Shown here: in pieces, positions 9,339-18,073 of the stretch
How the letters are laid out: every line of letters begins with the position of its first letter
Numbering within the stretch: position 1 is the first letter of the stretch
Assembly (NCBI GenBank): GCA_934636105.1
Contig: CAKTZR010000018.1
Span: 4,897-68,896 of the forward strand
Direction: 5' to 3'
Source of the DNA: an uncultured Clostridia bacterium
GTDB lineage: Bacteria; Bacillota; Clostridia; Christensenellales; Aristaeellaceae
DNA: 64,000 nucleotides
Notes under the pieces: model-generated
Told to the model about the DNA's origin: nothing
What the model saw: only the letters and a program-made list of their open reading frames with translations
Database searches by the model: none
Program-made: the position numbers and the translations under genes

Positions 9339-10327
9339 TAGATCGCCCCCTTTGCGCGCTGGTCATACAGCCAGCAGTAAGCCTTGTGCGTGTCGCTGAA
9401 ATCAAATTCCGGCGCGGGATATTCGTGGCAGACCTTCAGGCACTTGCCGCAGCGCGCCGCGAACGGGCAGCCGCGCGGCGGCAGCAGCAGGTCGGGCGGC
9501 GTGCCGGGGATGGAATACAATTCCTGTTCGTTTTTGCCGAGGTTCGGGATGGAATCCATCAGGCCCTTGGTGTACGGATGCTTCATGGAATAGAAGATTT
9601 CATCCAGCGAGCCGGTTTCGCAGAACTTGCCGCCGTACATGACCGCCACGCGGTCGGCCACGGAGGCGACGACGCCCATGTTGTGCGTGATGATGATGAT
9701 GGAAGTGTTGATCTTCTTCTGCAAATCCTTCATCAGGTCGAGAATCTGCGCCTGAATGGTCACGTCCAGCGCGGTGGTCGGCTCATCCGCAATCAGAATC
9801 TGCGGTTCGCAGGCCAGCGCGATGGAAATCATCACGCGCTGACGCATGCCGCCGGAGAACTGGTGCGGATACTGATCGAAGCGCTCGGCCGGGTTCGGAA
9901 TGCCGACCATGCCCAGCAGATCGATGGCGCGCTCGCGGCGCTGCTCCTTCGTCATGCCCGGCTTGTGCAGCAGCAGCATCTCGGTGATCTGCTTGCCGAC
10001 GGTCATCGTCGGGTTGAGGGAAGTCAGCGGGTCCTGGAAGATCATGGAGATTTCCGCGCCGCGAATCTTCATCAGCTCTTTTTCCGGCAGGTTGGCGATG
10101 TTGCGCCCGTTGAGGATGACCTCGCCGGAATCGATTTTGCCGCCCGGCGGCAGCAGGCCCATGATGGCCTTGTTGGTCACGGATTTGCCCGAACCGGATT
10201 CGCCGACGATGGCCAGCGTTTCGCCCTCGTGCAATTCGAAGCTCACGCCGCGCACGGCCTTGACCACGCCGCTGTCGGTGTGGATGGAAACGTGCATATC
10301 CTTGACTTCAAGCAGTGTCTTGCTCAT
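9338..10327 (-). CDS. oppD: Oligopeptide ABC transporter ATP-binding protein (OppD/DppD type)
   Basis: 329 residues. Walker A GESGSGKS (42-49), signature FSGGMRQRVMISIAL, Walker B ADEPTTALD and the C-terminal oligopeptide domain with cysteines (CPFAARCGKCLKVC). It is the second ATPase of the importer. AAAGGAG lies ten bases upstream of the ATG. It sits 17 bases after oppC and overlaps oppF by one base, so the three genes are surely one transcript. Confidence 0.95.
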
Positions 10328-10344
10328 GATTGCCGTCTCCTTTC

Positions 10345-11277
10345 TTATCGCTTCATGCGCGGGTCAAACGCGTCGCGCAGGCCGTCGCCCAGAATGCTGA
10401 AGCAAACCATAATCAGCACGATGGCGATAGCGGGGTAAATGAGCAGATACGGCGCGGCGCGCAGGGCGGAGTAGCCGTTGTTGATGAGTACGCCCAGGCT
10501 GGCTTTCGGCTCGGAAAGACCCACGCCGATGAAGCTGAGGAACGCCTCGGTGAAGATGGCGGACGGGATGGCGAACATCACCTGGATGACGATGACGCTG
10601 ATCGTATTGGGGATCAGGTGCTTGGTGATGATCTTGCGGGTGCTCGTGCCCAGCAGGCGCGCGGCCAGCACAAATTCCTGATTCTTGAGCTTGAGAATCT
10701 GGGCGCGCACAAGGCGGGCCATGTTCACCCAGCCGGTGATGCACAGGGAGAGGATGATCGTGCCCACGCCGGAGGGCAGCACCATCATGAACAGGATGAC
10801 GATAATCAGGTGCGGAATGCCGACCAGCACCTCGATGATGCGCTGCATCACCGCGTCCACCTGGCCGCCCATGATGGCGGAAATCGCGCCGTAGAACACG
10901 CCGATGACGAGGTTAATCAGCGCGGCGGCCAGACCGATGAGCAGCGAAATGCGCGTGCCATACCAGATGCGCACCCACTGGTCGCGGCCGAACAAATCCG
11001 TGCCGAAGGGATGCTCCCACGACGGGCTCTGCAGCTTGGCCTTGTAGTTGGTTTCGTAATACGTATACGGGGAGAGGATCGGCGCGAAGATGGCCAGCAG
11101 CGTGATGATGACGATGATGGCGAAGCAGAGCACCGCCGCCTTGTTCTTGCGCAGGCGAATCCAGCCGTCGTGCATGGCGGAGGAATGCTCGCGGGCGATG
11201 TGTTCCTGCGAAGCTTTATCCACATCCGCGGGGGTAAACAGTTCCACCGGGATGTCGTCCTTTCTGATTTCGGCCAT
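10345..11277 (-). CDS. oppC: Oligopeptide ABC transporter permease (OppC/DppC type)
   Basis: 310 residues with about six membrane segments; a long cytoplasmic N terminus (residues 1-45) precedes the first (AVLCFAIIVIITLLAIFAP). The inner-membrane permease motif (EAFLSFIGVGLSEPKASLG) typical of OppC/DppC is visible near residue 255. It pairs with OppB to form the channel. Start at 11277 follows GGAGG by about nine bases; only two bases separate it from oppB. Confidence 0.94.
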   Translation of the reverse strand: MAEIRKDDIPVELFTPADVDKASQEHIAREHSSAMHDGWIRLRKNKAAVLCFAIIVIITLLAIFAPILSPYTYYETNYKAKLQSPSWEHPFGTDLFGRDQWVRIWYGTRISLLIGLAAALINLVIGVFYGAISAIMGGQVDAVMQRIIEVLVGIPHLIIVILFMMVLPSGVGTIILSLCITGWVNMARLVRAQILKLKNQEFVLAARLLGTSTRKIITKHLIPNTISVIVIQVMFAIPSAIFTEAFLSFIGVGLSEPKASLGVLINNGYSALRAAPYLLIYPAIAIVLIMVCFSILGDGLRDAFDPRMKR

Positions 11278-11279
11278 GG

Positions 11280-12221
11280 TTATTCGCCTCCTTTGCCCGC
11301 GGAAATGCGGATTCGCGGATCAATCATGCTGTATGCAACGTCCACCACGAGGATGGCGATCATGTAGAACGCGCTGTAAAACATGGTCAGGCCCATGATG
11401 ACGTTGTAATCGTTGTTTTTGACGGACTCGGTGAACAGGCCGCCGATGCCGGGGATGGAGAAGATGCTTTCCACCGCCAACGAGCCGGTCAGCAGGCTGA
11501 CGACCATCGAACCCATGATCGTGATGACCGGGATGATGGAGTTGCGCAGCGTGTGCTTGATGAGCAGGCGCGCCTGCGTCATGCCCTTCGAGCGCGCGGT
11601 GACGATGTAATCCTGCTGGAGCACGTCGAGCGTCTCCGCACGGATGAAACGCGCCGCCGTCGCCATCGGTTGGAAGCAGAGGGCGATGGAAGGCAGCACC
11701 GAGCACGACCAGCTTTTCCAGAAGCCGACGGGCAGCCAGCCCAGTTTCAGGCCGACGTAGTATTGCAGCAGGGCGGCCGCGACGAAGTTCGGCACGGAAA
11801 TGCCCAGTACCGCGATGACCATGGAGATGCTGTCGATCACGCCGTTGTGACGACACGCGGCCACAATGCCCAGAATCAGGCCGATGGTCAGGCCGAGGAT
11901 GATCGCCTGCGCGCCGATGAGCATCGACGGCCCAAGGCGGGACGCGATGACCGTCGTCACCGGCATGTTGGTGTAATAGAACGACGTGCCCAAATCGCCC
12001 TTGAGGATGTTGCCGAGATAGATGAAGAACTGTTCATAAATCGGCTTATCCAGTCCGTAGCGGGCCAGCGTGGTGGCCTGCTGATCGGGGGTGAGCTTTT
12101 CAAAGCGCTCGGCGTCAAAGGGCGAGCCGGGCAGAATTTTCATCAGGGTAAAGGTCAGCACAATGATGACTAGCAGCGTGAACGCCATATACAGCAAACG
12201 CTTGCCGATGTACTTGGCCAT
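11280..12221 (-). CDS. oppB: Oligopeptide ABC transporter permease (OppB/DppB type)
   Basis: 313 residues with about six membrane segments, beginning MAKYIGKRLLYMAFTLLVII, the usual OppB/DppB start. Motifs include the family's GDLGTSF and the cytoplasmic loop ALEGHDAG-equivalent (RSKGMTQARLLIKHTLRNS). The ATG is preceded by AGAGGAG. A 300-base gap with a terminator-like hairpin and paired repeats separates it from oppA, so levels of the permease are probably lower than those of the binding protein. Confidence 0.94.
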   Translation of the reverse strand: MAKYIGKRLLYMAFTLLVIIVLTFTLMKILPGSPFDAERFEKLTPDQQATTLARYGLDKPIYEQFFIYLGNILKGDLGTSFYYTNMPVTTVIASRLGPSMLIGAQAIILGLTIGLILGIVAACRHNGVIDSISMVIAVLGISVPNFVAAALLQYYVGLKLGWLPVGFWKSWSCSVLPSIALCFQPMATAARFIRAETLDVLQQDYIVTARSKGMTQARLLIKHTLRNSIIPVITIMGSMVVSLLTGSLAVESIFSIPGIGGLFTESVKNNDYNVIMGLTMFYSAFYMIAILVVDVAYSMIDPRIRISAGKGGE

Positions 12222-12524
12222 AGCCCCACTCCTCTCTTGTTATAAGATGTTGTTTATGAACTCCTTCAGTCACGCCTTCGGCGTGCCAGCTCCCTCTGGG
12301 AGGGAGCCTTATTGTATAAGCATCCGATTCAAACAAAAAATCGTTGATGTCAAAGTGGCTTTTTGCACTGCTTGGATAATTATACCCAAAGCCTCCCTCT
12401 TTGAGGGAGGTGTCACAACGAAGTTGTGACGGAAGGAGTTGAAACGGCATAAGCAGCAAAGAACGGGGCGGCATGAAAGCTGCACGCTTACCTGCCGCCC
12501 CGAAAGAAATTGCGGTGTAAGAGA
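12222..12524. repeat. oppA-oppB spacer holding a pair of inverted family-1 repeats
   Basis: No gene is seen here. A family-1 unit at 12260-12310 (CTCCTTCAGTCACGCCTTCG... to GGGAGCCTT) faces an inverted unit at 12388-12440 (GCCTCCCTCTTTGAGGGAGG... to GGAAGGAGT), with 77 bases between. Each unit has two hairpins: a stem such as CACGCC-TTC-GGCGTG and a GAGGGAGG stem. The loops and stems differ but remain paired. The rest of the spacer is the hairpin at 12465-12501. Confidence 0.85.
12465..12501 (-). terminator. Terminator or attenuator downstream of oppA
   Basis: GGGGCGGCA (12465-12473) pairs with TGCCGCCCC (12493-12501). Read on the minus strand it follows the oppA stop codon and is trailed by GTTCTTTG, a weak U tract, so partial read-through into oppB is likely. 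Confidence 0.65.
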
Positions 12525-14111
12525 TTACTTTTCGATGGAAACGTACTTGAACTCGTTCTTCTGGCCGACCGGATGGACGATGAAGCCCTTCACATAGTCG
12601 CGCTGGAGGTAAGAGTAGCCGCGGTCGTAAATGCCGGTCACGACGCAGTCGTCCGCGACGAGCATCTTTTCGGCCTCAACCATCAGCTCAAGGCGCTTGG
12701 CGCTGTCGGTCTCCGTGCGCACCTGATCGATCAGGGCGACGTATTCAGGCTTCGCGTAGTAGCCGCGGTAGCCGCTGTCGCTGGTCCACAGGTCGAGGAA
12801 GGTCATCGCGTCGTCGTAGTCCGCGCCCCAGGCGGAGAGCGCCATGTCGAAGTGGTCGGTCTTCATGACTTCGTTGCGGGCCTTCTGGGTCATGGACTTG
12901 ATCGTCACGTCAAGGCCCAGCACGGTGCGCAGCTGATCCTGAATGAACACGCTCATGTCGTCAAAGTCGGTGCCCTCGGCGGTCAGCAGGGTCAGGGAAG
13001 AAGGCGCCTTGCCCAGCTCGGCCACGCCCTCATCCCAGAGCGCCTTGGCCTGATCCGGATCATAGTAGGAGAAGTCGCCCGCGACCTCGCGGAAGGTCTG
13101 CTCGTCCGTGCCGTGGATGCCCTGGGAGACAACGCCGCCCGCGGTCACAGCGCCGGTCATGAGAATGTCGTTCACCAGCGTCTCACGGTCGATCGCCATG
13201 CTGATGGCCTGACGCATCTTGGCGTTGATGTTCTCGTTGGTGTAGTCAAACTGCATGTAGTAGTTGCGGAAGTCGGAATAGGAGCCGAACTCCGGATCGG
13301 CCTGATAGAGCAGCACGTCGGTGGAAGCCAGGTTCACGCGGTCGATTTCGCCCGCCTCATACGCGTTGAGCGCAGCAGAGGAATCGGTGATGACCTTGTA
13401 ATCGATGCCGTCGAGCTTCACGTTCTCGGCGTCCCAATACTTGTCGTTCTTCACGAGGGTCGCGCCCACGCCCACATCCAGGCTGGTCGCGACGAACGGG
13501 CCGCAGTAGAGCAGGTGATCCGCGCTCGTGGCGAAGGCGTCGCCCTGCTCGGTGTAGAATTCCTCGTTGAGCGGGAACAGGCAGCACAGCGTCAGCAGGC
13601 GGTCAAAGAAGGAAGTCGGGGAGGAAAGCGTGACGACGAAGGTCTTGTCGTCCACGGCCTTGATGCCCACCTCGCTCGCGTCCACTTCGCCGTTCAGATA
13701 CGCAACGCCGTTCTTGATGAACGGGGCGATGATGTTGGCGTAGCCGTTGTTGTCCGCGTCGCTGATTTCCAGCAGCCAGCTGAACTCGAAGTCCTTCGCG
13801 GTCAGCGGCGTGCCGTTGCTCCAAACCAGACCGTCGCGAAGCGTGAAGGTGTAGGTCAGGCCGTCTTCAGAGATGGTGTAGCTCTCGGCCAGCGCCGGCT
13901 GCGGGTTGTGGTTCTCATCCAGACGGACAAGACCCTCGGAAACCGAACCGATTACGTCCATCAGGTTGGTGTCGGAACCCGTCACCTGGTTGAAGGAGCG
14001 GAAAACGCGGTCGGTGTAGACATGAAGCACGTTGTCGCCGTCGGCGAAAGCGGCCGCGCATCCAAGAAGCATGAGCGCCGCAAGAGCAAGCGCCAGGATA
14101 GACTTTTTCAT
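12525..14111 (-). CDS. oppA: Oligopeptide ABC transporter substrate-binding lipoprotein (OppA/DppA, SBP family 5)
   Basis: 528 residues. A lipoprotein signal with lipobox LLGC (Cys18) anchors it to the outside of the membrane. The body is a family-5 solute-binding protein with recognisable stretches (LAESYTISEDGLTYTFTLRD; VNDILMTGAVTAGGV). It captures peptides for OppBCDF. Start at 14111 has GGGAGGAAG nearby, and a consensus promoter lies upstream. Its gene is first in the operon, next to a C69 dipeptidase gene upstream that can hydrolyse the imported peptides. Specificity for peptides over other family-5 ligands (nickel, cellobiose) is inferred from the dipeptidase context. Confidence 0.93.
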   Translation of the reverse strand: MKKSILALALAALMLLGCAAAFADGDNVLHVYTDRVFRSFNQVTGSDTNLMDVIGSVSEGLVRLDENHNPQPALAESYTISEDGLTYTFTLRDGLVWSNGTPLTAKDFEFSWLLEISDADNNGYANIIAPFIKNGVAYLNGEVDASEVGIKAVDDKTFVVTLSSPTSFFDRLLTLCCLFPLNEEFYTEQGDAFATSADHLLYCGPFVATSLDVGVGATLVKNDKYWDAENVKLDGIDYKVITDSSAALNAYEAGEIDRVNLASTDVLLYQADPEFGSYSDFRNYYMQFDYTNENINAKMRQAISMAIDRETLVNDILMTGAVTAGGVVSQGIHGTDEQTFREVAGDFSYYDPDQAKALWDEGVAELGKAPSSLTLLTAEGTDFDDMSVFIQDQLRTVLGLDVTIKSMTQKARNEVMKTDHFDMALSAWGADYDDAMTFLDLWTSDSGYRGYYAKPEYVALIDQVRTETDSAKRLELMVEAEKMLVADDCVVTGIYDRGYSYLQRDYVKGFIVHPVGQKNEFKYVSIEK

Positions 14112-14179
14112 AATCTTCCTCCCTGCAATGGATTTGTTCGCAAATTATGCACGATTGCCATGCACAAAATGCAAGTTTA

Positions 14180-14208
14180 ATTATACGGCTTTTGAGATGG
14201 AATGTCAA
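14180..14208 (-). promoter_or_regulatory. Consensus promoter of the opp operon
   Basis: Read on the minus strand: TTGACA (14203-14208), 17 bp, TATAAT (14180-14185). A perfect match to the housekeeping sigma consensus; leader about 60 bases. Confidence 0.9.
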
Positions 14209-14246
14209 CGCGCTGACCGATTGACTGAAAATATAATGCAAAGAAT

Positions 14247-14287
14247 AAAACAAAAAACGCGTCTCCTTCAAGCAAAAAGGACGCGCG
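14247..14287 (-). terminator. Terminator of the C69 dipeptidase gene
   Basis: A stem formed by CGCGTCTCCTT and AAGGACGCG, with one bulged base, is followed on the minus strand by a long T-rich run (complement of AAAACAAAAAA). Confidence 0.8.
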
Positions 14288-14307
14288 GTGAATTTCATTC
14301 AACTTGA

Positions 14308-16098
14308 TTACTGTTGAAACGTCGCGGCTTCAAGCCCTGCGAACGGATGGCCGTCCTCAAAACGGCCGCCGAGGGCGAGCATGTAGCGCCCGGCGTATTC
14401 GATGACGGAGGACAGGCGAACCGCGTCAAACTCCGCGGCGTAGCCATTATCGCCGATGCTTTGCAGCGTGCCGGGGATGATCGGGGCAAAGGCCAGCTTG
14501 GTGTTGGTGTGCACCACGCCGAGAATCATCGCGTTTTCCACAGGCGTGCGATCCGTGTGGAAAACTGCACGCACGCGTTCGCCCTCCTGCGGATGCACGG
14601 CGAGCGTCGTCGGCAGGGAGAGCCGCACCGCCGCGAACTCCGCGCGGGCATAATCGGTAAGCGTGTGCAGCGCGGAGAGCAGCGCGCTGTCGTCCGCCTG
14701 CTCGGCCAGCTCGCGGGCTTCCGCTTCCCGGCCCTCGCGCAGCAGCGCGGCAAGCTTTTCGCAGAGCTGCGCGTCGCTTTCAAGCCCCTGCGCCAGCATG
14801 CGCCCCAGCAGCGCGCGCAGGCCGTCGGTTGTGTCGCTGAACAGCAGTTCGGCCTGCGTCTCAAACGCGCGCAGTTTCCACCACGGGGTATCCTGCCAGC
14901 AGCTTGCGCCCTCCTCCGGGCGGAGATGGCCCTTCATCTTCTCGCCTGCGTCCGTCATCGGATCGAGTGCTTCCGGCTGGGCGAGGAGCGGATGCAGCGC
15001 GATATACGGCAGCTGGCACGGGCGGCCAAAGCTGCTCATCACGGTGGTCAGCTTCGGCTCGTCGCGGAGGATGAACAGGTCGCTTTCCAGCGTCGTGCCG
15101 GTGCAGATGTAGCGGATGGAGGAAGCGTCGTGCGGGGACAGGCCGGGGCCGAAGTGCGCGCAGCAATCGCGCGTCCCCTCATAATGCGTGCTGAGGATAT
15201 CGGCCATCATCTGCGCGGTTACGGGACGGTTCGCCTTGACGCAGAAGGGCATGCCTTCCTTTTCGACGCTCCACGGGCGATCCAGCGCGATGCGCAGGCC
15301 GTTCTTCTGGCGCATGACGTTGCGCGGGCCGAAAAACTCATCCTCTGCCTGATAGGCCTTGGCAAAATCGAAATCGGAGAAATCGCCGTTCTTCGCGGGC
15401 TTGTACCAGCCGCGGGAGATGGCGTAGGTCACGATATCCGCCGGATAGAACTGTTCGGCGTAATCGGAAAGGCCGTGCAGGTTGAAATGGTTGGGCATGA
15501 CGGCGATCGCGTCATCCGGCACGCGCGCGCCCATGTAGTGACGGCCGCGCGCCAGCTGGAACATGAAGGCCTCGTCCTTGTCCGCGATGGTGTAGGCGCG
15601 GCCGGAGGGCGCGTAGCCCCACTCGTCGATCAGCTCCATCAGGATGCGCGCGCCGTCGCGGGCGGTTTGGGCGCGCTCGGCCAGCGCACGGCGCAGGTTG
15701 TAGGCGATGCCGCCGTCCTTGACGCACTCGGTGTTTTCCACGCCCTCGCGGGAGGTGCCCATGCTGTTGGAAGTGATGACCACGCCGCATTCGTTGACGA
15801 AGCCATCCGCATTGGAAAGCCCCATCACATCCTTGCGGTATTCCACCCAGTAATAACCCAGCGTGTGCGCGACCTGCGGGATGGCCGCGCAGCCCTCCTC
15901 GGCGGGCATAGCCGCGCCCTCCGGCCAATCGCGCGGGGCGACCCAGCCGTGGCGCACAACGATGTGGCCGCCGTCATCCTCGTTGTGGCCGACCAGCACA
16001 TGCCCCGTCGCGCTGGCGGTTTTGCCCGCGATGAGGGTCATGCAGTTCATGGGGTTGTTTCCGAAAGCGTCCAGATCGAACGCGGGCGTATTCGCCAT
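14308..16098 (-). CDS. Dipeptidase, peptidase family C69 (PepD-like)
   Basis: 596 residues. The N terminus NCMTLIAGKTASATGHVLVGHNEDD matches family C69, an Ntn-hydrolase family in which the cysteine (Cys19 here) becomes the nucleophile, usually after loss of the residues before it. The stretch NSMGTSREGVEN and the SGRAYTIADKDEAFMFQLARG region are also typical. It cleaves dipeptides, here probably in the cytoplasm since no signal peptide is seen. I place the start at 16098, which has GGAGG eight bases upstream; an ATG 33 bases earlier lacks a site. Family members are usually about 470 residues, so the C-terminal 120 residues are extra (a beta-rich segment, LPTTLAVHPQEGERV). It has its own promoter. 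Confidence 0.88.
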   Translation of the reverse strand: MANTPAFDLDAFGNNPMNCMTLIAGKTASATGHVLVGHNEDDGGHIVVRHGWVAPRDWPEGAAMPAEEGCAAIPQVAHTLGYYWVEYRKDVMGLSNADGFVNECGVVITSNSMGTSREGVENTECVKDGGIAYNLRRALAERAQTARDGARILMELIDEWGYAPSGRAYTIADKDEAFMFQLARGRHYMGARVPDDAIAVMPNHFNLHGLSDYAEQFYPADIVTYAISRGWYKPAKNGDFSDFDFAKAYQAEDEFFGPRNVMRQKNGLRIALDRPWSVEKEGMPFCVKANRPVTAQMMADILSTHYEGTRDCCAHFGPGLSPHDASSIRYICTGTTLESDLFILRDEPKLTTVMSSFGRPCQLPYIALHPLLAQPEALDPMTDAGEKMKGHLRPEEGASCWQDTPWWKLRAFETQAELLFSDTTDGLRALLGRMLAQGLESDAQLCEKLAALLREGREAEARELAEQADDSALLSALHTLTDYARAEFAAVRLSLPTTLAVHPQEGERVRAVFHTDRTPVENAMILGVVHTNTKLAFAPIIPGTLQSIGDNGYAAEFDAVRLSSVIEYAGRYMLALGGRFEDGHPFAGLEAATFQQ

Positions 16099-16140
16099 AG
16101 CTTTATCCTCCGAAAATGCGTAAATTCGCAAACCTCGCCT

Positions 16141-16169
16141 ATTGTAGCATCGAGACAGGCGGCTGTCAA
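16141..16169 (-). promoter_or_regulatory. Promoter of the C69 dipeptidase gene
   Basis: Minus strand: TTGACA (16164-16169), 17 bp, TACAAT (16141-16146). Confidence 0.88.
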
Positions 16170-16175
16170 TGAGAA

Positions 16176-16400
16176 CTCAACTCCTTCAGTCACGCCTTTG
16201 GCGTGCCAGCTCCCTCAAAGAGGGAGCCTTGATGCGCGCCTGTGCTGCGTCTGCTTACAAATAAAGATTTTTTCGCAAAAACGGAATACACGCAGACAGA
16301 CCTCCCTCCTTGAGGGACGTTCCTGCATCGTCGCCGCCTGCGGCGGATTCAGACGATGCTGAACGCCGAAGGTTGTCAGCGAAGCTGACGGAAGGAGTAA
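16176..16400. repeat. Paired inverted family-1 repeats in the intergenic region
   Basis: One unit at about 16176-16230 (ACTCCTTCAGTCACGCC... to GAGGGAGCCTT) and an inverted, longer unit at about 16300-16400 (CCTCCCTCCTTGAGGGA ... GTCAGCGAAGCTGACGGAAGGAGT). The second includes an extra stem (ATCGTC...GACGAT-like with GCCGCCTGCGGCGG inside). No gene is seen in 16099-16495; the remainder holds the two flanking promoters. Confidence 0.8.
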
Positions 16401-16424
16401 ATCCACGAATACAAAAGGAAGTGA

Positions 16425-16453
16425 TTGATTTTTCCCCCCTATAATGTTAAAAT
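16425..16453 (+). promoter_or_regulatory. Promoter of the carboxyltransferase gene
   Basis: TTGATT (16425-16430), 17 bp, TAAAAT (16448-16453). A TATAAT at 16440-16445 offers a second possible -10. Confidence 0.55.
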
Positions 16454-16495
16454 TCAAGATAACATGGGTGACTAGGCAAAAAGGAGAATGAACGC

Positions 16496-18043
16496 ATGGC
16501 ATCGCTTTGGCAGGAGAGAGAGAATCAGCTGCTTGCGCTTCGGCAGCAGGCCAGGCAGGGCGGCGGCGCGGCGCGCATGGAGAAGCAGCGCGCAAGCGGC
16601 AAGCTGACCGCGCGGGAGCGGCTGAATCTGCTGTTTGATCCCGGCACATTTGTGGAAATTGGGGAGCTGGTGGAATCCCGCATCGATGATTTCGGCATGG
16701 ATAAGCGGCGCGTGCCGGGCGACGGCGTGGTGATCGGCTATGGCCGGGTAAACGGGCGGACGGTCTGCGCGTCCTCCGAGGATTTCACCGTCATCGGCGG
16801 CACGCTGGGCGAGTATCATTCCCAGAAAATCTGTCACATCATGGATATGGCCATCGATATGAAATGCCCGTTCGTGGTAATTAACGACAGCGGCGGCGCG
16901 CGCATCGAGGAGGGCGTGGCTTCGCTGAGCGGATATGCGGATATTTTCCGGCGGCATACGCGCGCTTCAGGTCTGATTCCGCAGATCGCGGTGATCGTCG
17001 GCCCGTGCGCGGGCGGTGCGTGCTATGCCCCGGCGCTGTGCGATTTCATCTTTATGGTGAAAAACATCGGCAAGATGTTCATCACCGGGCCGAAGGTGGT
17101 CAAATCCGTCATCGGGGAGGAGAGCACGCCGGAGGAGCTGGGCGGCGCGCAGATTCATGCGGAAAAGAGCGGCGTGACCCATTTCACCTTCGACGATGAA
17201 GCAAGCTGTTTTGCCGACGTGCGCCGCCTGCTGACCTATCTGCCCCAAAACAGCTTTGAAGCGCCGCCCGCCGCCGCGCCGCGCCCGGTGGACAGGTCGA
17301 GCGAAATCGAGCGCATTGTGCCGGATAATCTGCGCCGCGCCTACGATGTGCGCGCGGTGATCGAAGCGCTGTTCGACGAGGAGAGCTTTCTGGAAATTCA
17401 GCCGGATTTCGCGAAAAACGGCGTCATCGGTCTGGCCCGGATGGACGGCGAGGTGGTCGGCCTTGTCGCCAACCAGCCGACCTACATCGGCGGTTCGCTG
17501 GATTGCGACTGCTCGGATAAAATGGCGCGGTTCATCCGCTTCTGCGACTGTTTCTCCATCCCGCTGCTGACGCTGGTGGATGTGCCTGCGTTCTTCCCCG
17601 GCCGGGATCAGGAGCATCGGGGCATCATCCGCCACGGCGCGAAGCTGCTCTACGCTTATTCGGAAGCGACCGTCCCCAAAATCACGCTGATTATGCGCAA
17701 AGCCTACGGCGGCGCATATATCGCGATGAACAGCAAAAACATCGGCGCGGACATCGTATACGCATGGCCGATTGCCGAAATCGCCGTCATGGGCGCGGAG
17801 GGCGCGGTCAACATCCTCCACAGACACGACATCGAAGCGGCGGAAGACCCGCAGGCACGCACCCGCGAGCTGATGGAGGATTACAGCGAGAAGTTCTGCA
17901 ACCCGTTTATTGCGGCGCGGCTGGGCTTCATCGACGACGTCATTTTGCCCACCGAAACGCGGGAGAGAATCCGCTGCGCGCTGGACATGCTGCGGGCGAA
18001 GGTCACGCCCTGCGGCAAAAAGCACGGAAATATCCCCATGTGA
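16496..18043 (+). CDS. Acyl-CoA carboxylase, carboxyltransferase subunit (MmdA/PccB family)
   Basis: 515 residues, the usual length of the fused beta-alpha carboxyltransferase subunits. Two crotonase-like halves are visible (about 1-255 and 265-515), with acyl-CoA and biotin-binding glycine motifs (NDSGGARIEEGVASL; VGPCAGGACYAPAL; MRKAYGGAYIAMNSKNI). Such subunits move CO2 between carboxybiotin and acyl-CoA substrates (propionyl-, methylmalonyl-, glutaconyl-CoA or similar). No biotin carboxylase, biotin carrier or decarboxylase membrane subunit lies nearby, so its partners must be elsewhere and the substrate cannot be named. AAAAGGAG lies upstream. The solute-binding protein gene follows after 30 bases and could share the transcript. 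Confidence 0.88.
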   Translation: MASLWQERENQLLALRQQARQGGGAARMEKQRASGKLTARERLNLLFDPGTFVEIGELVESRIDDFGMDKRRVPGDGVVIGYGRVNGRTVCASSEDFTVIGGTLGEYHSQKICHIMDMAIDMKCPFVVINDSGGARIEEGVASLSGYADIFRRHTRASGLIPQIAVIVGPCAGGACYAPALCDFIFMVKNIGKMFITGPKVVKSVIGEESTPEELGGAQIHAEKSGVTHFTFDDEASCFADVRRLLTYLPQNSFEAPPAAAPRPVDRSSEIERIVPDNLRRAYDVRAVIEALFDEESFLEIQPDFAKNGVIGLARMDGEVVGLVANQPTYIGGSLDCDCSDKMARFIRFCDCFSIPLLTLVDVPAFFPGRDQEHRGIIRHGAKLLYAYSEATVPKITLIMRKAYGGAYIAMNSKNIGADIVYAWPIAEIAVMGAEGAVNILHRHDIEAAEDPQARTRELMEDYSEKFCNPFIAARLGFIDDVILPTETRERIRCALDMLRAKVTPCGKKHGNIPM

Positions 18044-18073
18044 TCGATCAAAAGGGAAGGAAAACGAAAGCGC

